From Ruegeria marisrubri (lineage in GTDB: Bacteria; Pseudomonadota; Alphaproteobacteria; Rhodobacterales; Rhodobacteraceae), in contig NZ_LQBQ01000012.1 of the NCBI RefSeq assembly GCF_001507595.1, positions 1-64,000 on the forward strand: a stretch of 64,000 nt of DNA, in the 5' to 3' direction. Below, piece after piece: positions 26,023 through 34,262 of the stretch. The notes beneath the pieces were generated by a model that worked only from the letters and a program-made list of their open reading frames with translations, had not been told where the DNA came from and ran no database searches. Within the stretch, counting starts at the first letter, position 1; each line of letters opens with the position of its first letter. The translations under genes were made by a program, and so were the position numbers.

Positions 26023-27105
26023 ATGACGATCCCCGAAACCATGCAGGCAATGGTGCTGACCGGCCATGGCGGTCTGGACAGGTATGAATGGTACGAAGAC
26101 TGGCCCGTGCCAGAACCAGGGCCGACGGATGTCCTGATCAAGGTCGGCGCCTGCGGCCTGAACAATACCGACGTGAACACGAGGACGGGGTGGTACTCCA
26201 AGGCAGTCAGCGAGGCCACGACCGGAGGCGCCTATGATGAGGTGGGCGAAGAAGACCCAACCTGGGGTGGGCGCCCCTTGGTCTTTCCCAGAATCCAGGG
26301 GGCTGATGCGGTCGGCACGGTCGTTGCCGTCGGCGACAAGGCTGATCCTTCCCTGATCGGCAAGCGGGTCATGGTGAATGGCTGGCTGCGGGATTGGGAC
26401 GACCCCGACAACATGGACAAGACCGGGTATTACGGCTCTGAATGTGACGGGGGCTTCGCCCAATACGCCACGGCCGACATGCGCGGGATCGCGACGGTCG
26501 AGTCGCCGCTCTCGGATGCCGAGCTTGCGACCTTTTCCTGCTCCTACACCACGGCAGAGGGGATGCTGGAGCGCGCCAGGGTCGGCCCCGGCGACACTGT
26601 TCTGGTTCCCGGCGCGTCCGGCGGCGTCGGCGGTGCGCTGGTGCAGCTTGCCAGACTGCGCGGCGCGCGGGTCATCGCGATGGCGTCGGAAGCCAAACAT
26701 GCGGACGTGGCGAAGCTGGGGCCGGACCGGATCCTGCCTCGCGGCCCCGAGGACCTGCGCGCTGCGCTCGGAGATGAAAAGATCACCGTCGTCGCCGACG
26801 TGGTCGGGGGCAGCTATTGGCCGAAACTGATCGACATTCTGGAACGTGGCGGGCGCTACACCTGTTCGGGCGCGATCGCGGGGCCGATCGTCCAGTTCGA
26901 CCTGCGCACCTTCTACCTGCGCGATCTGACCTTCACCGGCTCGACGGTGCTGCCGCCGGAAGTGTTCGAGAACGTCGTGCGCTACATCGAAGAGGGCAAG
27001 CTGCAGCCGGTTCTGGCGGCGACCTATCCGTTGCGCGAATTGCGCGAGGCGCAACAGGCCTTCATCGACAAGACCCATACCGGCAACATCGTGGTGGTCC
27101 CATGA
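26023..27105 (+). CDS. MDR-family (quinone oxidoreductase/alcohol dehydrogenase-like) oxidoreductase
   Basis: The 360-residue product starts at the ATG at 26023 (AAGGAG seven bases upstream). It has the GroES-like N-terminal fold (VLIKVGACGLNNTDVNTRTG) and a Rossmann NAD(P) domain (VLVPGASGGVGGALVQLARL). The GHE zinc-ligand motif of alcohol dehydrogenases is replaced by GADAVG, so a catalytic zinc is unlikely and an enoyl- or quinone-reductase-type reaction is more probable. It differs from AcuI acryloyl-CoA reductase at the N terminus. Its stop overlaps the dddQ start (ATGA). Confidence 0.85.
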   Translation: MTIPETMQAMVLTGHGGLDRYEWYEDWPVPEPGPTDVLIKVGACGLNNTDVNTRTGWYSKAVSEATTGGAYDEVGEEDPTWGGRPLVFPRIQGADAVGTVVAVGDKADPSLIGKRVMVNGWLRDWDDPDNMDKTGYYGSECDGGFAQYATADMRGIATVESPLSDAELATFSCSYTTAEGMLERARVGPGDTVLVPGASGGVGGALVQLARLRGARVIAMASEAKHADVAKLGPDRILPRGPEDLRAALGDEKITVVADVVGGSYWPKLIDILERGGRYTCSGAIAGPIVQFDLRTFYLRDLTFTGSTVLPPEVFENVVRYIEEGKLQPVLAATYPLRELREAQQAFIDKTHTGNIVVVP

Positions 27106-27692
27106 GCCGGGCGCTGTTCGATGCCGCGTTGCAGGCGGCGCGGGACTTTCACGCGGCCATTCCGGCGCTGTCAAACTTCGCGCCCTGGCCCGGCGATCTG
27201 CACTGGGCCGGCCGATCGCCCAATCCGGTGCCCAGGGCCGCGCTGATGCAGAGCGAGCCTGGAGAGGCCAGTGACCTGTCGCGCCCCCTGCAACAGGCGC
27301 TCTGCGCCTTGGCGCCGCATCTGGAATGGCGGCTGACCTACACCGAGGACGAGGTCGGGCGCGACTTCCTAGACCGGTATGGCTGGTTCGAGCTGGCTGG
27401 CCCGACGGGACATTACCGAACCGACAAGCTGCGCATGACCGTCGGCTATTGGGGGGCGGGGCTGTATTACCCTTGGCACCAGCACGGGCCGGAAGAACTT
27501 TATTCCGTAGTATCGGGCGGCGCACTCTTTGAACTCGAAGGGGAAGAGCCGTTGACGCTCGGCGCGGGCGACACCCGCTTGCACCCCTCCGAGCGCCCGC
27601 ACGCGATGACCACCACTGATCAACCGATCCTGACCTTCGTGCTGTGGCGCGGCGAAGGGCTGGCCGACGATCCACAGATGAGCCCGTCATGA
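27102..27692 (+). CDS. dddQ: DddQ-type DMSP lyase (cupin)
   Basis: DddQ cleaves dimethylsulfoniopropionate to dimethyl sulfide and acrylate. The 196-residue cupin has YYPWHQHGPEELY, giving Y123, H126, H128, E132 and Y134, and a later H167 in HPSERPHAMTTTD. These align, with a shift of three or four residues, to the metal ligands and catalytic tyrosines described for Ruegeria lacuscaerulensis DddQ. Start and stop overlap neighbouring genes by 4 bp, so it is translationally coupled within the operon. The neighbours process N-methyl amino acids or betaines rather than acrylate, so DMSP may not be the only or main substrate. Family call is strong; in vivo substrate uncertain. Confidence 0.9.
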   Translation: MSRALFDAALQAARDFHAAIPALSNFAPWPGDLHWAGRSPNPVPRAALMQSEPGEASDLSRPLQQALCALAPHLEWRLTYTEDEVGRDFLDRYGWFELAGPTGHYRTDKLRMTVGYWGAGLYYPWHQHGPEELYSVVSGGALFELEGEEPLTLGAGDTRLHPSERPHAMTTTDQPILTFVLWRGEGLADDPQMSPS

Positions 27693-28780
27693 AGATCACC
27701 CGGATTTCCGTCTATCATGTCGATCTGCCGTTGCAGCATCCCTATTGGCTGTCCGGCGGACGGCTCAAGTTCGAGGTGCTCGACGCGACCTTCGTCAAGG
27801 TCGAAACCGATGAAGGCCTGACTGGCTGGGGCGAGGGCACGCCGTGGGGCCATACCTATGTACCCGCGCATGGCCCCGGCATCCGCGCCGGGATACAGAC
27901 CATGGCACCCTTCGTTCTGGGTCTCGATCCCCGCAAGGTGCTTGAGGTCGAGCGGGCGATGGATCTGGCGCTGCCGGGGCACCTCTACGCCAAATCCCCC
28001 ATCGACACGGCCTGTTGGGACATCGCCGGGCAGGCCGCGGGGTTGCCCATCGCCGATCTGATGGGGGGCGGCTCGCGGACCCCCGCACCGATAGCCTCGT
28101 CGGTCGGTGCCAAGACGGTCGAGGAGACCCGCGAGGTCATGGATCGCTACCGCAGGCGCGGCTACTGGGTTCATTCGGTCAAGGTGGGCGGCGATGTCGA
28201 GCGCGACATCGAACGCATTCGCGACGTCGAGGCGCACCGCCAGCGTGCAGAGCGCATCCTGTACGACGTGAACCGCGCCTGGACCCGGCAGCAGGCAATG
28301 CGGGTGATGAAGGCGACCGAGGATCTTGGCGTGATGTTCGAACAGCCCGGCGAGACGCTGGATGACATCGCCGCGATCCGGGCGGTGCATTCCGCCCCGG
28401 TCAGCGTGGATGAAAGTCTTGTGACGTTGCAGGACGCTGCCCGCATCGCGCGGGATGGTCTGGCCGAGGTGTTCGGCATCAAGCTCAACCGCGTTGGGGG
28501 GCTGACCAAGGCCGCCCGGATGCGCGACATTGCGCTGGCCCATGGCATCGACATGTTCGTGATGGCCACCGGCGGTTCGGTTCTCGCCGATGCCGAGGCG
28601 CTGCATCTGGCCGCCACCATTCCCGACCACAACCTGCTGGGCGTCTGGGCCTGCCAGGACATGCTGACGCTGGACATCGCCGGAGGCCGCGGCCCCCGTA
28701 ACATAGACGGCCACCTGCACCTGCCCGAGGCACGGGGCCTTGGCGTGGCCCAGATGAGGAGGCGCTGGGCGAACCGGTAG
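27689..28780 (+). CDS. Enolase-superfamily (mandelate racemase/muconate lactonizing group) enzyme, C terminus apparently frameshifted
   Basis: The 363-residue protein has the MLE-type barrel with K165, metal ligands D193, E218 and D241/E242, and K265, a layout that fits 1,1-proton transfer (epimerases such as hydroxyproline betaine 2-epimerase) or dehydration. Its start overlaps dddQ by 4 bp. The C terminus reads AQMRRRWANR and stops at 28780. One extra C in the CCC at 28749-28751 would restore A-P-D-E-E-A-L-G-E-P, which resembles the end of the next gene's product, and would move the stop to 28792-28794, overlapping the next ATG as elsewhere in the operon. So the last 12 or so residues are probably shifted. 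Confidence 0.88.
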   Translation: MKITRISVYHVDLPLQHPYWLSGGRLKFEVLDATFVKVETDEGLTGWGEGTPWGHTYVPAHGPGIRAGIQTMAPFVLGLDPRKVLEVERAMDLALPGHLYAKSPIDTACWDIAGQAAGLPIADLMGGGSRTPAPIASSVGAKTVEETREVMDRYRRRGYWVHSVKVGGDVERDIERIRDVEAHRQRAERILYDVNRAWTRQQAMRVMKATEDLGVMFEQPGETLDDIAAIRAVHSAPVSVDESLVTLQDAARIARDGLAEVFGIKLNRVGGLTKAARMRDIALAHGIDMFVMATGGSVLADAEALHLAATIPDHNLLGVWACQDMLTLDIAGGRGPRNIDGHLHLPEARGLGVAQMRRRWANR

Positions 28781-28790
28781 CAGTTTATCA

Positions 28791-29897
28791 ATGACGCGGA
28801 TCGTTCGCATAGCGCTCTGGCACCTTCCGCTGACCAGCCATCAGGCCTACTACATGGCCGATGGCAAGACCTGCGACACGGTGGAAACCGTCGTGGTGGC
28901 GCTCGACACCGATGACGGACGCACCGGCTGGGGCGAGGTCTGCCCCATCCCGCATTACCTGCCGGCCTATGCCCGGGGCGTGGCCCCCGCGCTGCAAGAG
29001 ATGGCGCCGGTGCTGCTGGGGGGCGACCCGGTCGGGCCCGAGGCGCTGATGGCCCGGCTCGATCGTCACCTGCAGGGGCATGTCTATGCGAAATCCGCCG
29101 TCGATATCGCACTGTGGGATCTGACCGGGCAGGTGGCGGGCTTGCCGCTGCACGCGCTGCTCGGGGGGCGTCAGTCTGAGGCGATGCCGCTTTATCATTC
29201 GATCACCTGCATTGGCCCCGAGGATATGGCCCGCATCGCGACAGAGGCGCAGAAACAGGGCATAACGCAGTTCCAGGTCAAGCTGGGCGCGGATGGCGAC
29301 TGGCAGGCCGACGTTGCCCGCCTGCGTCTGGTGCGCGAGGCGGTGGGTGACGGGCCGCTGGTCTATGGCGACTGGAACTGTGGCGCGACCTCTCTGGATG
29401 CGACGCGGGTGGCGCGGGCGGTGGCCGATCTGGACGTGATGCTGGAACAGCCCTGCGCCACACTCGAGGATTGCGCGCGGGTGCGGGCGGCCACCGGCCT
29501 GCCGATGAAACTGGACGAAAGCGCCCATGACACGGCCAGCTTGCTGGCGGGTCATGCGCTGGGTTGCATGGACGCGGTGGCAGTCAAGCTGTCGAAATTC
29601 GGAGGGCTGTCCGCCGCGCGGCGCGCCCGCGATCTATGCCTGTATCTGGGCGCAAGGATGTGCATCGAGGATACCTGGGGTTCGGACATCACCACTGCCG
29701 CCCTGCTGCACTTGGGCGCTGCGACCGACCCGGCTCTGTTGATGAATGTCTGCGACCTGTCGGGGTATGTCGCGCCGCGCCTTGCGCCCGAGGGGCCGGT
29801 GCGCGAGGCTGGGCGCATTGCGCCGCCCGACGGGGGCGGCCTTGGCGTCGCGCCGGACCGCGAGGCCCTGGGCGAACCGGATTTGATCTTGGACTAG
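28791..29897 (+). CDS. Second enolase-superfamily enzyme, similar to hydroxyproline betaine epimerase / cis-3-hydroxyproline dehydratase types
   Basis: The 368-residue protein has K164 in FQVKLGAD, metal ligands D194, E219 and D242/E243, K266 in AVKLSKFGG, and the C-terminal EDTWGSDITTAA. These segments resemble HpbD (4-hydroxyproline betaine 2-epimerase) and related proline-derivative enzymes, as I recall them. With the Rieske oxygenase and dimethylglycine-dehydrogenase-like genes, this supports a role on a betaine or N-methyl amino acid. It is a paralogue of the preceding gene product. Reaction type, epimerisation or elimination, cannot be decided from sequence alone. Confidence 0.88.
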   Translation: MTRIVRIALWHLPLTSHQAYYMADGKTCDTVETVVVALDTDDGRTGWGEVCPIPHYLPAYARGVAPALQEMAPVLLGGDPVGPEALMARLDRHLQGHVYAKSAVDIALWDLTGQVAGLPLHALLGGRQSEAMPLYHSITCIGPEDMARIATEAQKQGITQFQVKLGADGDWQADVARLRLVREAVGDGPLVYGDWNCGATSLDATRVARAVADLDVMLEQPCATLEDCARVRAATGLPMKLDESAHDTASLLAGHALGCMDAVAVKLSKFGGLSAARRARDLCLYLGARMCIEDTWGSDITTAALLHLGAATDPALLMNVCDLSGYVAPRLAPEGPVREAGRIAPPDGGGLGVAPDREALGEPDLILD

Positions 29898-29906
29898 GAG
29901 GCCATC

Positions 29907-31187
29907 ATGCTTACGAAACTCAGCCAGGCCGATTGGATCGAACGCGCCCGGGCCGTGCTGCCTGGAGGCGGGTTCGGGAATTTCGATCCCTCCATTTTCA
30001 TTCGCGAGGGCAAGGGCAGCCGGGCCTGGGACGAGGACGGCAAAGAATATGTCGATCTGCTGATCGGCTCGGGTCCCATGCTGCTGGGCCACGGCCATCC
30101 CGAGGTTCTCGAGGCCGTGCAGGAGCAATTGCCCAAGGGCATGACCTTTTTTGCCAACAACGCCCGCGGTGTCGAACTGGCCGAGGAGATCTGCTCGGCC
30201 GTCGCCTGCGCCGATCAGGTCCGCTATGTGTCGTCGGGGGGAGAGGCGGACATGTATGCCATCCGCCTGGCCCGGGCCTTCACCGGGCGCGACAAGATCG
30301 TCAAGTTCGAGGGTGGCTATCACGGCATGAGCGCCGAGGCGCAGATGAGCCTCGCGCCGACCAGGATGGTGAACTTCCCGCAGGCGGTTCCGGACAGCGC
30401 AGGGATACCGGAGAGCGTCCGCGCCGAGATGCTGATTGCGCCGTTCAACGACCCCGACTACATCCGCTCGCTGCTGGCCGAGCATGGCAAGGAGGTGGCA
30501 GCGATCATCGTCGAGCCGCTGCAGCGGATCATCCCGCCCGAGCCGGGTTTCCTGCAGCTGCTGCGGGACGAGGCCGACAAGTATGGCATCGTGCTGATCT
30601 TTGATGAGGTCGTCACAGGCTTTCGCTTTGCCTATGGCGGCGCGCAGGAGCTTTACGGGGTGATCCCTGACATAGCTACCTTGGGCAAGATCATCGGCGG
30701 CGGTTTCCCGTTGGCCGCCATCGCGGGTCGGGCCGAGATCATGGCGCATTTCGACAAGGCGGCCGTGGGCGCCGAGAAATGGCTGATGCAGCTTGGCACC
30801 CTGTCCGGCAACCCGGTGGCCGCTGTTGCAGGGTTGAAAACGATGGAGGTTCTGCGGCGCGAGGGGCAGTATGACAAGCTGCGCGCCAACGGCCGGCGTC
30901 TGATGGAGATGGCCAAGGCGGCACTGAATGCGCGTGGCATCCCCCACCGGATCGTCGGTGATCCGACCCTGTTCGAGGTCGTTTTCACAACGGGCGAGAT
31001 CCGGGATTATCGAGACGTTTTCGCCTCCGACACCGCCAGGGCCACCCGGTTCAACGCGGTGCTGATGCAGAATGGCCTGTTCAAGTCACCGGGCAAAACC
31101 TACCCGTCGCTGGCCTTGACCGAAGCGGATTTCGAAGTGTGTGAAGCCGCCTACGACAAGGCCGCTCAGGCGATAGCGCAAGAGTAG
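29907..31187 (+). CDS. Class III aminotransferase (glutamate-1-semialdehyde aminomutase-like)
   Basis: The 426-residue PLP enzyme has SSGGEADMYAIRLARAFTGR, D233 in IFDEVVTGFR and the PLP lysine K261 in TLGKIIGGGFPLAA. It resembles glutamate-1-semialdehyde aminomutases, but such relatives in catabolic operons usually act on other amino or keto substrates. AGGAGG lies just upstream of the ATG. It closes the rightward operon, nine bases after the second enolase-superfamily gene, and a weak terminator follows. Likely role: removal or shuffling of the amino group late in the pathway (inference). Confidence 0.9.
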   Translation: MLTKLSQADWIERARAVLPGGGFGNFDPSIFIREGKGSRAWDEDGKEYVDLLIGSGPMLLGHGHPEVLEAVQEQLPKGMTFFANNARGVELAEEICSAVACADQVRYVSSGGEADMYAIRLARAFTGRDKIVKFEGGYHGMSAEAQMSLAPTRMVNFPQAVPDSAGIPESVRAEMLIAPFNDPDYIRSLLAEHGKEVAAIIVEPLQRIIPPEPGFLQLLRDEADKYGIVLIFDEVVTGFRFAYGGAQELYGVIPDIATLGKIIGGGFPLAAIAGRAEIMAHFDKAAVGAEKWLMQLGTLSGNPVAAVAGLKTMEVLRREGQYDKLRANGRRLMEMAKAALNARGIPHRIVGDPTLFEVVFTTGEIRDYRDVFASDTARATRFNAVLMQNGLFKSPGKTYPSLALTEADFEVCEAAYDKAAQAIAQE

Positions 31188-31195
31188 AACAACGC

Positions 31196-31226
31196 GACCC
31201 GGCCTTGTGCCGGGGCTTGCTTGTTG
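31196..31226 (+). terminator. Weak hairpin terminator after the aminotransferase gene
   Basis: CCCGGC-CTTGT-GCCGGG (31198-31214) follows the stop by 10 bp and is trailed by a T-rich GCTTGCTTGTTG. The T-run is broken, so efficiency is uncertain. Confidence 0.5.
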
Positions 31227-31241
31227 CCGGCGTGCCTTCGG

Positions 31242-31460
31242 TCAGATCGCGTCGGCCATCACGAAGCGGATGATATCCTCGCGCTTGATGCCGCGTGCGG
31301 CCAGTTCGGCGTTGGTCATGGCATAGTAGGCATTGATCTGGTGCACCTTCGCGTTCGCTTCGCCGATGCGGGAAAGCGCGTCCCAGATGCCGGCAAAGAT
31401 ATCTCCGACAACCTTCAGCAGGGCCGTCAGCGAAGTGGATTGTGCGGTCGAATGTGCCAT
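31242..31460 (-). CDS. Small DUF1127 (YjiS-like) protein
   Basis: The 72-residue product ends with the DUF1127 signature: YYAMTNAELAARGIKREDII, a short arginine-containing helix motif common in alphaproteobacteria. Small DUF1127 proteins have been linked to RNA-related regulation and phosphate or carbon metabolism in some relatives. AGGA precedes the ATG by a suitable distance. It stands alone on the minus strand between the aminotransferase and cytochrome genes. Confidence 0.85.
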   Translation of the reverse strand: MAHSTAQSTSLTALLKVVGDIFAGIWDALSRIGEANAKVHQINAYYAMTNAELAARGIKREDIIRFVMADAI

Positions 31461-31768
31461 GGCGGACTCATCCTGTTGTCCGAATTTTCTTTGGAACGAT
31501 TTATGCGGTCCCCCTCGTGTTGGCTAGGGCATCCAACGAATAGCTGATCTGCGTCCGGTGCAAATTTGCGGGGAAATTGCTTCTTTTTTGCCTGGACGTC
31601 GTGCGGCCCGCGGGGGGGGGTCCCGACCTCGATGCCCCTCTGCTTCTGGCAGCTTCGTTTGACAGAATACGGCATTCATGATACATGATATAGTTTAAAT
31701 ACCTGAAATATCTAGATTTTCTTGGCTTCTGCCGAGTGTCCGGCAGCCTTTGTCCGGGGGGGATTTCA
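31461..31768. other. Divergent intergenic region between DUF1127 gene and cytochrome c gene
   Basis: The region becomes AT-rich near 31665-31730. A TTGACA hexamer at 31659-31664 could serve as -35 for the cytochrome gene, with TACATG (17-bp spacing) or CATGAT (19-bp spacing) as a poor -10. No coding region or RNA gene was recognised. Confidence 0.35.
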
Positions 31769-32608
31769 ATGAAAACCATATCGAGCGCTATCGCGGCGCT
31801 GGCCGTCTGTGCAGGCCATGCCTTTGCCGAGCCCAGCGTCGAGAGGGGGGAATACCTGGTGCAGGGGCCGATGGGGTGCGGCAATTGCCACACGCCTTTT
31901 GGCGAGCAGGGGCTGGACATCAGCCGGGATCTGGGCGGCCGCGTGGTCGAGGACAATGAGCACTTCATAGCGATCGCGGCCAACTTGACACCGGCTGGGC
32001 GGGTGTCGGACTGGAGCGACGAGGAACTGGGCCGCGCCATTCGCGAATGCTTGCGGCCTGACGGGTCTCTGATCGGGCCGCCCATGCCATGCGCCGTCTA
32101 TCGGGGTTTGGGGGACGAGGACCTGGCCTCGGTCGTCATGTATCTGCGCACCGTGCCGCCGGTCGAGAACGACCCGGGCCAATCGACCTACAACATACCG
32201 CTGCCGCCGACCTATGGACCGCCCGTGGACAGCGTGACCGCGCCGGAACGCGCCGTGTCGGTGGAGTATGGCGCATACCTTGCGAGCAGCATCGCCCATT
32301 GCGTCGAGTGCCATTCGCCGATCGGTCCCAAGGGGCCGCAGCTGGATGCCGAACATCTGGGGATCGGGGGATATGAGTTCGTCGGACCCTGGGGTGTCGT
32401 CGTCGGCCCGAACATCACGAGTCATCAGGATGGCCTGGCCGGTTTTTCGGATTCTGAGATAAAGCAGATGATAACCGCCGGATTGCGCCCGGACGGCAGC
32501 GCGATGAAGCCTCCGATGCCCTATCCCTATTTCGCGCGGATGACGGCCGAGGACCTGGATGCGGTGGTGATGTATCTCCGCGCGATGCCGCCGCTTCCTG
32601 ATCCGTAA
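31769..32608 (+). CDS. Secreted diheme cytochrome c
   Basis: The 279-residue protein starts at the ATG at 31769 with a signal peptide (MKTISSAIAALAVCAGHAFA). It has two heme c sites, C37-x2-C40-H41 and C178-x2-C181-H182. The two halves are similar: each has N(L/I)T, a SD-E region, LRPDGS and PPMP with the probable Met ligand, and ends in VVMYLRxxPP. This points to an internal duplication, as in electron-accepting cytochromes of periplasmic dehydrogenases. No dehydrogenase gene is adjacent, so the partner is unknown. Confidence 0.9.
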   Translation: MKTISSAIAALAVCAGHAFAEPSVERGEYLVQGPMGCGNCHTPFGEQGLDISRDLGGRVVEDNEHFIAIAANLTPAGRVSDWSDEELGRAIRECLRPDGSLIGPPMPCAVYRGLGDEDLASVVMYLRTVPPVENDPGQSTYNIPLPPTYGPPVDSVTAPERAVSVEYGAYLASSIAHCVECHSPIGPKGPQLDAEHLGIGGYEFVGPWGVVVGPNITSHQDGLAGFSDSEIKQMITAGLRPDGSAMKPPMPYPYFARMTAEDLDAVVMYLRAMPPLPDP

Positions 32609-32620
32609 GGATTTCCGGTG

Positions 32621-32650
32621 CCGCCGCCCAGCTCGTGAACCGGGCGGCGG
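32621..32650. terminator. GC-rich hairpin between convergent cytochrome and AhpD-like genes
   Basis: CCGCCGCCC and GGGCGGCGG form a 9-bp perfect stem with a 12-nt loop in the 45-bp gap between converging genes. No T-run is present, so it may act in both directions weakly or aid Rho. Confidence 0.4.
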
Positions 32651-32653
32651 GTG

Positions 32654-33055
32654 TCAGGGACTGGCCTTGAAAACGTCGTCAACCGGAACCTGAAGCCCGG
32701 TCGCGATCCCGTTGGTCTGCATGGCCATGCCGATGACGGCCAGCAATTCTCCGTGCTGTTCCGGGCTCATCCCCTTGGCTTTTGCCGCGGTGGTGTGGGA
32801 ATGCACGCAGTATTCGCAGCTATTGGCCGTCGAAACCGCGACGTAGATCATTTCCTTGGTCAGCGGATCCAGCGCGCCCGGTCCCATCACCTGTTTCAAC
32901 CTCTCCCATGTCGCGCGCAGAAGCGCGGGATCATTGGCCAGAGCTCGCCAGAAATTGTTGACATACTCGGTGCCGCGAACCTGCCGGATGTCGTCAAAGA
33001 CGGCCAGCACCTCGGCGCTGGCCTCTTCATCCGATACCAATGGAACCGTCGCCAT
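32654..33055 (-). CDS. AhpD/carboxymuconolactone decarboxylase-like protein with CxxC
   Basis: From the ATG at 33055 the product is 133 residues. It has the AhpD-type redox motif SCEYCVHSHTTAAKAKGMSPE (C-x2-C-x3-H) in a CMD fold, as in peroxidase-related enzymes that reduce peroxides with thiols. It begins 2 bp after the stop of the cyclase-family gene on the same strand, so the two form an operon. Unlike the CMD protein at 21011, both redox cysteines are present. Confidence 0.85.
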   Translation of the reverse strand: MATVPLVSDEEASAEVLAVFDDIRQVRGTEYVNNFWRALANDPALLRATWERLKQVMGPGALDPLTKEMIYVAVSTANSCEYCVHSHTTAAKAKGMSPEQHGELLAVIGMAMQTNGIATGLQVPVDDVFKASP

Positions 33056-33057
33056 GC

Positions 33058-33876
33058 CTATACCATCGCAAGGATGCGCGAGGGCCCGCCCGTGCCGCCG
33101 CGATGGGTGGGGGCGCCGACGACCAGGGTCGCCCCACTGGCCGGGACCTTGTCGAGGTTGGCCAGGTTCTCGATGCCATATCGGTTGGTCGGCAGCCACG
33201 CATAGTGGGTCACGAAATCGGCCGAGGGGCCGTGATCCAGGGAAAGGGTGTCAACGGCCAAGGCCACGGCGCCCGTCTGCTCGATCAACATCTGGGCGGC
33301 TTCGACATGGAAGCCCGGGAAATGCATCTTGCCCTCGGAATCGGCGTTGCGGAACGTGTCACTGCCGGTCTTGCCAGCCCATCCTGAATGCATGGCTACG
33401 CAGGCCCCATCTGGAATCGGTCCGTTGGCGTCGGTCCAGGCCTTGATGTCGTCCGGCGTCACCTGCGCGTCCGGATCCTCGGCCGCGCGCGCCGCGATGT
33501 CGATGACGCAAAGCGGACAGACGAGGTTGGACACAGGGATCTCATCGACGGCCTGACCGTCCGCCGAGAAATGCAGAGGGGCGTCAATGTGCGTGCCCGT
33601 GTGTTCGTTGACCGCCAGGTTGAACAGGTTGAACCCGTGTTCCTTGAAGTTGAAGGCCTGTGTCGCCTCGATGCCCGGCTGGCCGAAATAGGTGGGAAAG
33701 TCGGCATCATAGACATGAGTCATGTCCACGACCTCGCCGTGGCCCTTGGCCATGGCAGGCGTGGTCATTCCTGAACCCAATGCGGCACCTGCCGCCGCGG
33801 CTGCGCCTGCCTTGAAAAAAGACCGCCGCGACAACATCCGCTGCTTGACGGCGTTCATTACGCAAATATCGCACAT
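33058..33876 (-). CDS. Tat-exported cyclase-family hydrolase (kynurenine formamidase/isatin hydrolase-like fold)
   Basis: The 272-residue protein starts at 33876, with AGGGAG seven bases upstream. A twin-arginine signal (SRRSFFKAG then an Ala-rich stretch ending PAMA) directs it to the periplasm. The mature part has the metal-binding signature HTGTHIDAPLHF of PF04199-type metal hydrolases, which cleave amide or lactam bonds such as N-formylkynurenine or isatin. Other conserved-looking parts are MHSGWAGKTG and a final PTHRGGTGGP. It is followed by the AhpD-like gene. Substrate unknown. Confidence 0.87.
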   Translation of the reverse strand: MCDICVMNAVKQRMLSRRSFFKAGAAAAAGAALGSGMTTPAMAKGHGEVVDMTHVYDADFPTYFGQPGIEATQAFNFKEHGFNLFNLAVNEHTGTHIDAPLHFSADGQAVDEIPVSNLVCPLCVIDIAARAAEDPDAQVTPDDIKAWTDANGPIPDGACVAMHSGWAGKTGSDTFRNADSEGKMHFPGFHVEAAQMLIEQTGAVALAVDTLSLDHGPSADFVTHYAWLPTNRYGIENLANLDKVPASGATLVVGAPTHRGGTGGPSRILAMV

Positions 33877-34262
33877 ACCAATACTCCCTAATGCTTTTGC
33901 GAACTGCAACGTAGGGCCCGGATGTGCCTGCCTCGGGACGGAGCCTAGCACAGATTTCGGGAAATCAACGGTTTGCATTTTGCGGGGGCAGGTTCGTCTG
34001 GCGGATCTGGTCGAATGTGCGACGATGGGTGCATGAACGGGATTCGGACGCTGCGTCGCGACGCAGAAATTCGCTTGATCTCGTTCGGCGCACGTTTCAC
34101 CTTTCATTCGTGAAACGGGATTTCGCAAAGCGGAATGGATGACGGGAGACACGCGCGGATGACGTAGGGTTTCATAGGTCCGCGATGGAACATCATCTAG
34201 GCTTTGTCAGCGGGAGGAGGCGAGTCGCAGGACCGCCCGACAGACAAGGGAGGACAGGCCGC
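33877..34262. promoter_or_regulatory. Divergent control region between cyclase gene and pim-like operon
   Basis: This 386-bp gap carries three dyads. CTGCGTCGCGACGCAG (34051-34066) is a perfect 16-bp palindrome. GTTTCAC and GTGAAAC (34094-34100 and 34110-34116) are 7-bp arms 9 bp apart. ATTTCGC-AAA-GCGGAAT (34120-34136) is a near-perfect inverted repeat of a kind seen at IclR-type operators. No gene is visible in the gap. Regulator identity is unknown. Confidence 0.45.

Noticed and set aside
26023..27105. Calling the MDR gene next to dddQ acuI (acryloyl-CoA reductase)
   Set aside because: The N terminus and length do not resemble AcuI, and the zinc motif is changed in a way that does not identify a specific reductase.
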